Origin: Saccopteryx bilineata
Taxonomy: Eukaryota > Chordata > Mammalia > Chiroptera > Emballonuridae
NCBI RefSeq assembly: GCF_036850765.1
Contig: NC_089491.1
Span: forward strand, 181,329,520 to 181,393,519
Direction of reading: 5' to 3'
Length of the DNA stretch: 64,000 nucleotides
Part shown: piece by piece, positions 57,173 through 64,000 of the stretch
How positions within the stretch are numbered: position 1 is the first letter of the stretch
Layout: each line of letters begins with the position of its first letter
Program-made: the position numbers and the translations under genes
The notes under the pieces: generated by a model
The model's database searches: none
What the model saw: only the letters and a program-made list of their open reading frames with translations
What the model was told of the DNA's origin: nothing

Positions 57173-57290
57173 GTTCACCTCCTACCTTTGGCTATGTACC
57201 CTCAGGCAAGGTACTCTCCTCCCAGGAAGGCGTAAAGAATGCTACTGGTTCCAGCCTACAGCTGGCTAGCACTGGAGGAGGGGAGAAACT
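57173..57290 (+). repeat. MIR fossil, right part
   Basis: 'GGTTCACCTCCTACCTTTGG' then 'CTATGTACCCTCAGGCAAGG' continues the MIR pattern ('ggttc...gctgtgtgaccttgggcaag'). Only the first 60 bases are convincing. Confidence 0.45.
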
Positions 57291-57299
57291 CTTAAATTA

Positions 57300-57723
57300 A
57301 CTTTGTAGTTTTAGTTATTAGTCCTCTCTGTGCATAGTAAATACTGAACATAGACTGTGATTTAGATGTAAACAGGTGTTTTTTAATTTAATTTGTTCAC
57401 TTTGCCTATTTGTTTTTTAAGGTAAAAGACATCAGAAAAGTCTTGAGGACTATACTTACCATTGGAGGCATAGCTAAAACTAGACAAATTTGAAGGCTTA
57501 AAAGAGCAGTGGAAGCAAAAATAAAATTGTATTATGATTACTGCCCTGAATCCTGGTTGTTTACAATAACAGTTATACACAGATTTTGCAAGGATACACC
57601 CTATATTAGTATTTTTCAATCAATATAAACACTGAATTTTAGTAAATGCAACTTAATGAATGTGTATAAAGAAGGCCAGTCCTTTACTAAAAGAATTCTT
57701 CCTGACATATTCCTATTTCTATA
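57300..57723. other. Unassigned AT-rich DNA
   Basis: No feature recognised. Confidence 0.4.
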
Positions 57724-57725
57724 TA

Positions 57726-58132
57726 CAGTAATACCTCGGTTTTCATTGACTTCAGTTATTGGTTATAGTTTCAGTTTTTGTTGACTTTTTCCGCAAAAAA
57801 TTTATCTCAGGTTTTGTCAGGATACCCACGTGACCTTGCTGCAAATTTTGTAAAAACAAAGGGTGACCCACACATTCTCCTGCTCAGTGTGGCATGTTTC
57901 TCGTTGTGTATTACCCTGCGCATCTAGCCAAACAATTCCACTGCTTTCCAGTGCTTTCGTGCTTTTTTTTATTGATTAAGAGTGCTGATACTACAATTAC
58001 ATGTAAATAATTACTGTGGACAGTAATTGGATTTACATTGATTCACATGGAAATAATTGCCTTGGTTTTTGTTGGTTTGGATTTCGCCGATTGTTTTTAG
58101 ATGAATTATTGACGAAAACCAAGGTATCGCTG
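57726..58132. mobile_element. Tc1/mariner-type MITE (Tigger-like)
   Basis: A 407-bp element with long terminal inverted repeats: left CAGTAATACCTCGGTTTTCA, right the complement of AAAACCAAGGTATCGCTG. TA flanks it at 57724-57725 and 58133-58134. The interior contains a 'CACATTCTCCTGCTCAGTGT' block and no transposase frame. Confidence 0.88.
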
Positions 58133-58134
58133 TA

Positions 58135-58406
58135 ATTTTGCCTAACCTTTATCATATCCTGGTTCTCTTAAAATAGTCATACATTTATTGGATATTGTGT
58201 TCTGTACTAAAAAGAACAATAACAATAACATTAAATAAAATAAGATTAAAATATCTTAGGTGTCTGTGTAAAATAAATCCTTAGTTTTCAGATGAATTGA
58301 AAAAATTCTCTATGGTTCAATAGTTACAATTTGTCCAGTGCAATTTACTGTGGAAAATAAAGTTCAATTTAGTGTTCAAAATAGTGTTGTTCATTATTTC
58401 CTGTTT
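58135..58406. other. Unassigned AT-rich DNA
   Basis: No feature recognised. Confidence 0.35.
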
Positions 58407-58419
58407 AGGAAAAGAGCAT

Positions 58420-58795
58420 GTAGGTCCTGGCTGGTTTGCTCAGTGGTAGGGCATAGGCTAGGCAGGTGGTTGTCTCAAGTCAAATTCTAGGTCAGGGCAC
58501 ATAAGAGAGCCACCCATCTGCTTCTGCATCCTTGTCCTTCTCACTTCTTTCTTTCTCTCTTTCTCTTCCCCTCCTGCAGCCATGGCTCAATTGGAGTGAG
58601 TTGACCCTGGGCACCGAGGATGGCTCCAAGGCCTCTGCTTTAGGCACTAAGAAGAGCTCAGTTGCTGAGCAATGGATCAATGTGCCAGATGGGCAGAGCA
58701 TCACCACCCAGTGGGCTTGCTGGGTGGATCCCAGTCAGGCTCATGCAGGAGTCTGTGTCCACCTCTCCTTCTCTCACTGAATTTAAAAAAAAATA
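58420..58795 (+). mobile_element. tRNA-derived SINE, long type B, sense
   Basis: GTAGGTCCTGGCTGGTTTGC, a degraded B box, 'CCACCCATCTGCTTCTGCAT', 'CTGCAGCCATGGCTCAATTG', 'AGATGGGCAGAGCATCACCA' and 'GGAGTCTGTGTCCACCTCTC'. Perfect AGGAAAAGAGCAT at 58407-58419 and 58796-58808. The CTCF-like core is mutated. Confidence 0.9.
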
Positions 58796-58808
58796 AGGAA
58801 AAGAGCAT

Positions 58809-60223
58809 AAAAATAAAAATTAATGGCAGTATGCCCTTTACCTTTATTTAGTCTTAAACACTTTAATAATAACGGCATTTGAAAACAATTTTGAATTTAT
58901 TTGAACATAAATGAACTAGTATTCTATGATAGAGTCAATAACAAATGTGAATAATTATATGATCAGCAATAATGAACAATCAAGTAAAAAAGAACAATGG
59001 AGAGACAAGAAAGTTAAAAGATTAAGAAGTTAGACAGAATTTTGGTGAGAATGATAAAGAAAATGTGAAAGAGAAAAAACAAAGAATAAAAAATGTTACA
59101 TTCACAGGACAAAACAGTGCATGCAATAACTTTAAAACCTTTATGAAACATATTCTGGGAAAGAAGTAAAGTACCAAAATTGATATGAGAAGTAAAATTG
59201 TTTATATTGCAGGTCATTTATGAGTTTAAGTCTTAGAGCAATGAAGACTGATGCTATTATTTATTTTGAGTAGCTAGAAAACTTTTAGGGTTACTGGCAA
59301 GAAATTTTTAAGCCATTTCTGTATGTGTATATAAATAAATATAAATATACATTTATATGAAATATGAGAGAGGGTTGGAGAGAGAGAAAGAGAGAAAAAG
59401 TCTGGTCTGTACTGTGATTCTCCTACTGGTACTTGATACATTCTCAGTGTATCTTCTCTATTTGCCACATAAACTTCAAATAGCTACCTTTGAATCTCTA
59501 TTTTGGCATTCATTTTAATAATTTTAATTCTATTTTGAACAAGAAAAATCCTACATTTTTACTTCATTGCATTCATCTAAAGGTATTGAGTTTTATTCTC
59601 ACAAACAAGCAGATCAACTAGATTATGTGAAACTGGGTTCAGGCATTGTTAGGCAGGGACCAATCTATTCCTTAAGAGCTAGAAATGCCCAGGTTCTAAA
59701 ATATCTTACTCAGGTTGCATTAAAATACCTAGATGTTCAGTGAAGTATCTCCAGTTTTGCATATTCTCCCAACAATGTAAAATGTCAAGAATATGCATTT
59801 ATTTCACTGTCCCCCATTGGTTGTTCTCTGCCTGGCCTCACAGAGTCTGTCCAAGGATGCACATAGAATAGTATCAGAAAGAACCTCAAAGGGGACCACA
59901 TGCAGTGCATTTGATCTGCTTGTCTCTGCAACTCCATCATCACCTGTTTCCTGTCCTTCAAAGTCCAGATGATTCAGCAGCCTCAGAATACAAACCTGCA
60001 AACCATATAACTTCTTCAATAGGTTTAGGCTCCAATTCCCTGTGTCATGATTAGTAGTGGCTCCCACAGAAAACAAGAGTGAATATTAAGGTCACCACTT
60101 ATGTTTCTTTCTCTCAAGCATCACAGTTCTATGCTGTCCTATGTCTGGTATACAGGTACTTTATATATGTTCAACGGCTTTGCTTTTTTTTTTAATTGAA
60201 TTTATATAGGTAACCTTGTTTGA
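58809..60223. other. Unassigned DNA with one GC-richer open frame
   Basis: No named repeat. 59804-60076 on the minus strand is a 90-residue open frame in a distinctly less AT-rich island (see findings). A (GA)n-rich patch lies at 59366-59400. Confidence 0.4.
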
Positions 60224-60234
60224 AAAAATTATTA

Positions 60235-60607
60235 ATTTTTGTGTGTGCGTGTATTTTTCTGAAGTTGGAAATGGGGAGGCAGTCAGACAGACTCCTGCAT
60301 GCGCCTGACCGGGATCCATCCGGCATGCCCACCAGGGGGCGATGCTATGCCCATCTGGGGTGTCGCTCTGCTGCATCCAGAGCCATTCTAGCACCTGAGG
60401 CAGAGTCCACAGAGCCATCCTCGGCACCCGGGCCAACTTTGCTCCAGTGGAGCCTTGGCTGCGGGAGGGGAAAAGAGAGACAGAGAAGAAGGAGAGGGGG
60501 GTGGAGAAGCAAATGGGTGCTTCTCCTGTGTGCCTTGGCCGGGAATCAAACCCGGGACTCCCAAACGCCAGGCTGACACTCTACCACTGAGCCAACCAGC
60601 CAGGGCC
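60235..60607 (-). mobile_element. tRNA-derived SINE, long type B, antisense, with CTCF-like core
   Basis: Reversed: GGCCCTGGCTGGTTGGCTCA, B box GGGTTTGATTCCCGGCC, then the full interior and an end rich in TG on the plus strand. Perfect AAAAATTATTA at 60224-60234 and 60608-60618. CCACCAGGGGGCGATG is intact at 60329-60344. Well preserved. Confidence 0.94.
60329..60344 (+). promoter_or_regulatory. CTCF-like core motif within the SINE
   Basis: CCACCAGGGGGCGATG, identical to 48855-48870 and to the complement of 44585-44600. Function inferred from motif only. Confidence 0.45.
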
Positions 60608-60654
60608 AAAAATTATTAGATTTTAAGCATACTACTTGACCATAAAAAAAAAGA

Positions 60655-61042
60655 AAATCTTACCTTTTGCAGTAGCATGGATGGACCTGGAAAACATTAT
60701 GCTAAATGAAATAAGCCAGTCAGAGAAAGACAAATACCATATGATTTAACCTATATGTGGAATCCAATAAACAAAAGAAACTAAAACAAAGTAGAAACAG
60801 ACTTACAGATGCAGAGAACAGACTGACAGCTATCAGAAGGGAGAAAGGTTGGGAGGTTGAGTGAAAAAGTTGAAAGATTTAAGCAAAAAGCAAAAAAACC
60901 TTCACAGACAAACAACGTTATGGTGGTTACCAGAGAGAAAGGGGGATGAGAGAGATAGAAGAGGGTAAAAAAGAGATAAATAATTTTGGGTGGTGAAGAC
61001 ACAATACAATATACAGATGATGCACTATAGTATTGCACACAT
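60655..61042 (+). mobile_element. LINE-1 3' end, sense
   Basis: 'GCATGGATGGACCTGGAAAA', 'AATGAAATAAGCCAGTCAGA', 'GAAAGACAAATACCATATGA', 'GGTGGTTACCAGAGAGAAAG' and 'GACACAATACAATATACAGA' are standard L1 3'-end words; ORF2 is represented only by its last residues. Confidence 0.8.
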
Positions 61043-62514
61043 TTTTGCTACTTAGTTGTTTAAAGTGGAAGGATATGTCCAATACCATCTACATTGTCAA
61101 GCCTATATCCACATCCCTGTCTATTTTTAATATCTCTTTGTTTTCTTTTATCCACTCAAATTTGCTTTTTTAATAATAACTTGAAAGTCATTCATGTTTT
61201 CTTATTATTGGTTGCAATGTTAGAATTCAATTGCCATGATTTTCCATACCACTTCAAGAACTTTATTAATCATGGTTACTTCCAAATTCAGATAAAATAT
61301 TTAGCATGATTTTACTTCTCTTTCTCTTTACCAGTGATTTTGTTTAAATACTAAAGCTATTGTTAATAATATAGTTGAATATAAATGGAATTACTTTTAG
61401 GGATTATTTTTAGTATTTATATTGTCTCACATTTTTAATAAGATATATTATTGTCTTAGTTTTTATATCAATACTCTACATTATTTTTATAACATTAGTC
61501 TCATTGCTGAATTCTCTATCAAATAAAATAAATTTTGGGAAATCTTGGCTTAATACAGGCATTAAATAGTATCTGCTGTGATTGCTGTCATCATCATTGT
61601 AATCATCATTAAATAACACTACAAAAACTGGTAATATTAAAATTTTTCAAGCTGCAAATTATTTTTGAATTTACTTACTAATTACAAGGAAGACAGATCT
61701 AACTTTTTTTGAATAAACTTTTTCTCTCCCTCCATTTCTCTCTCTGACGAAAAACATTTTGACAATTATTTGGCTATTCAAATAATAATGATAATAGAGA
61801 CACAGATAAGTTTCATAGTAGATTTTAATATTATGATTCTACATATTAAAATTTCTGTGAGTATATTTGACTTATGACCTACTCTAGAAAATTTTGAAAG
61901 CTCCAAGTGTCATAAAAGTCACTATCTAATTTAGTTGCACGGATTATTCACAGCATCTATAAATCACTGTGACTAATTTAAAAAAAAAGCAGAGGTTTTT
62001 TATCTGAAGAGAAATATTTTCTCAAATAGGAAGCAATCATGTATACTTACAGTGACTTTGACCATAACAACAAGGACTTTGGACCTAAATTATCATTAAG
62101 AATTTTTCCTGACCCAGTTCTCTCCAAAAGCGTTGTTGTTATGAGTGTGGAAGTGATTTATAGCCAAACTTCAATATGGTGTTATGTCAAATACCTACCT
62201 TAATTAATAGAAAAAGATGAAGTTCAGGAGGAATCCTAGAATTAGAATGCCATACCCTAGTTTTCCCCAACCTTCATTTCATATATAAGCCATAGGAAAG
62301 ACTAAGTGATACGTTTTAGATTTTTTCAGTGATATAAGAAAGACTATTATTCTATGAATATTTTACTATCTGTCAAAGATCATTTACTGAACTCTTCTGC
62401 CATATATGTAAGTTTCCTGAGGTTTTCGGAGGATGCATTTGTGTCTCTAATAAATAAAACTAAACTCCTTATATAAAATAAATATGAAAATTCATTTTAA
62501 AAATTTGAAAAAAA
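61043..62514. other. Unassigned AT-rich DNA
   Basis: No gene or repeat recognised. Confidence 0.4.
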
Positions 62515-62650
62515 ATAATAGAGCTAACAAGCAAAATACAGACTGACTCATCTATAGATAAGCAGGCTGACAGTCGGGGTTTGGAGGCTTAGGTGTGGCT
62601 GGGGTGATTGAGCTAAAAAGAACAAAAAAAGCAAAAACAAAAAAATTACA
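62515..62650 (+). mobile_element. LINE-1 3' UTR fragment, sense
   Basis: 'ACAGACTGACTCATCTATAG' and 'ATAAGCAGGCTGACAGTCGG' followed by a G-rich part and an A-rich end resemble the 3' UTR stretch seen at 44270-44340. Confidence 0.5.
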
Positions 62651-63238
62651 GAACTAATTGTGATTATCATCAAATGCCTCTAGTTAAAATATTCTATAAT
62701 TTTATGAAAATTTTAATTATATCAAATTGAAATGTTTCTTACTAAGACTTTAAGGAACTTGGTAAAACTTTAACATCTAAAAAAGAGCAAAATAACAAAT
62801 TTATTAATATATATCAGCAATAAACTAAAACGTTATGTAAAATGTATATATTCCATTTGATAAAAAATGGCTTTGTAATTTGTAACCTGTAGTGGTCATG
62901 CTTTCTGCATGATATGTATAAAACCAATAAAAGAAAAATAAATCCATCTCAGTTCTCTTGACTTTTAAAGTAATGAATCAGGATTCATTCTGCCTCTTGA
63001 TATAATTACATATTTATGTAGTTTGTGAAAATGTCAATGCCCAAAATAATGAGAAATTTAAAATATTAGTAGATTTGATTTAAGTTTGGTTCTGACATTA
63101 GGGGCATGAATATTGCTCACACAGATTTTGTTTGTATATTTAGTTCACTCTGTTTCAGAAATAATTTAATGCAGTTCTTAAGAATAAAAGAAGCATTTCA
63201 AAATGATCTGGATTAAATTTTGTGATGAAGAATAAAGA
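62651..63238. other. Unassigned AT-rich DNA
   Basis: No feature recognised. Confidence 0.4.
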
Positions 63239-63253
63239 AAAATGGGAATGGGA

Positions 63254-63581
63254 GTCTGACCAGGAAGTGGCACAATGGATAGACCATTGGACTGGGACGC
63301 GGAGGATCCAAATTCCAAACAATGAGGTCGCCAGCTTGAGTGCGGGTTCAACTGGTTTGAGCAAAGCTGACCAGCTTGAACCCAAGGTCACTGGCTTGAG
63401 CAAGGGGTTACTTGGTCTGCTACAGCCCTGCAGTCAAGGTACATATGAGAAAGCAATCAATGAACAACTAAGGTGTCACAACAAAGAATTGATGCTTCTC
63501 ATCTCTCTCCCTTCCTGTCTGTCTGTCCCCATTTATCTCTCTCTCTGACTTTCTCTATGTCTCTGTCAAAAAGAAAAAAAG
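63254..63581 (+). mobile_element. tRNA-derived SINE, extended type A', sense
   Basis: GTCTGACCAGGAAGTGGCAC head, a degraded B box, then the repeated words GCCAGCTTGAG, GACCAGCTTGAA and CACTGGCTTGAG, 'GTCAAGGTACATATGAGAAA', 'GCAATCAATGAACAACTAAG', CT tracts and an A-rich tail. Perfect AAAATGGGAATGGGA at 63239-63253 and 63582-63596. Confidence 0.92.
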
Positions 63582-63691
63582 AAAATGGGAATGGGAAAGG
63601 AAAACTTTTAGAACTAGGATAAAGGTCAACATTATGTATCATAATCTGTTATCCATAACCCAAGTAAAACAGTAAATTTATTACCTTATAC

Positions 63692-63984
63692 CACTGGTCC
63701 CCAACCTTTTTGGGCCACGGACCGGTTTAATATCAGAAAATATTTTCATGGACTGGCCTTTAGGGTGGGATGGATAAATGTATCACGTGAAAACAAGCAT
63801 CAAAAGTGAGTGTTAGACAGATGTAACAGAGGGAATCTGGTAATTTTTTTAAAATAAAACATTGTTCAGACTTAAATATAAATAAAACGAAAATAATGTA
63901 AGTTATTTATTCTTTCTCTGCAGACTGGTACCAAATGGCCCACAGACCAGTACTGGTCTGTGGCCCTGGGGTTGAGGACCACTG
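63692..63984. mobile_element. hAT-type non-autonomous element (MER1/Charlie-like)
   Basis: A 293-bp element with inverted ends (CACTGGTCCCCAACC at the left; complement of GGTTGAGGACCACTG at the right) and a perfect 8-bp duplication CCTTATAC at 63684-63691 and 63985-63992. Sub-terminal 'CCACGGACCGG' and 'ACCAGTACTGGTCTGTGG' are typical of the MER1/Charlie group. No transposase. Confidence 0.92.
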
Positions 63985-64000
63985 CCTTATACAATTGTCT

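Overview
The window looks like intergenic, AT-rich mammalian nuclear DNA built almost entirely from layered transposable elements. I find no host protein-coding exon, no functional RNA gene and no prokaryotic feature. The dispersed tRNA-derived SINEs point to a bat (Chiroptera). They carry a CCCTGGC(T/C)GGTTGGCTCAGTG-type head, a GTGGCGCAGTGGATAAAG-type head, or a VES-like head with a GGTTCGATCCCTGG B box. The bat family cannot be fixed from sequence alone. LINE-1 copies of several ages, MIR fossils, MaLR LTRs, hAT and Tc1/mariner non-autonomous transposons and one deleted endogenous retrovirus fit the same picture.

Layout. 1-8071: two old antisense L1 copies; the second is split by an L1 3'-end fragment, into which a 3.5-kb minus-strand endogenous retrovirus (3742-7242) inserted with a 6-bp target duplication. 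That provirus keeps both LTRs, a PBS, a polypurine tract and remnants of gag and env, but I find no pol. A plus-strand LTR-like segment sits inside it. 8072-14612: a long sense L1 with 5' UTR, ORF1, ORF2 endonuclease and ORF2 C-terminus, but with the reverse transcriptase core deleted and the frames broken. 15575-17150: an ancient repeat interrupted by an antisense SINE and by a solo LTR. 18342-18513: a hAT MITE. 18999-22285: SINEs nested in an antisense L1 with an internal jump. 23402-23725: a Tigger/pogo-like MITE. 23.7-28.9 kb: mostly single-copy DNA with MIR remnants. 28895-30225: antisense L1. 30-41 kb: single-copy DNA with scattered SINEs and a MaLR LTR. 41.5-50.8 kb: several 5'-truncated L1s and SINEs, including the best preserved long SINE (48735-49137). 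50.8-64 kb: single-copy DNA with a MaLR LTR, SINEs, a second copy of the hAT MITE, a mariner-type MITE and a third hAT element at the right edge.

No genes act together here. The biology visible is retrotransposition: the 7-17 bp, often A-rich duplications around SINEs and L1s are what L1-driven target-primed insertion leaves, and the DNA transposons left 8-bp (hAT) or TA (Tc1/mariner) duplications. I see no convincing undescribed system. The observations most worth checking are CTCF-like core motifs carried inside several copies of one SINE family, the unusual structure of the deleted retrovirus, and a small relatively GC-rich open frame near 59.8-60.1 kb. All family names rest on recognition by eye, without a repeat library search.
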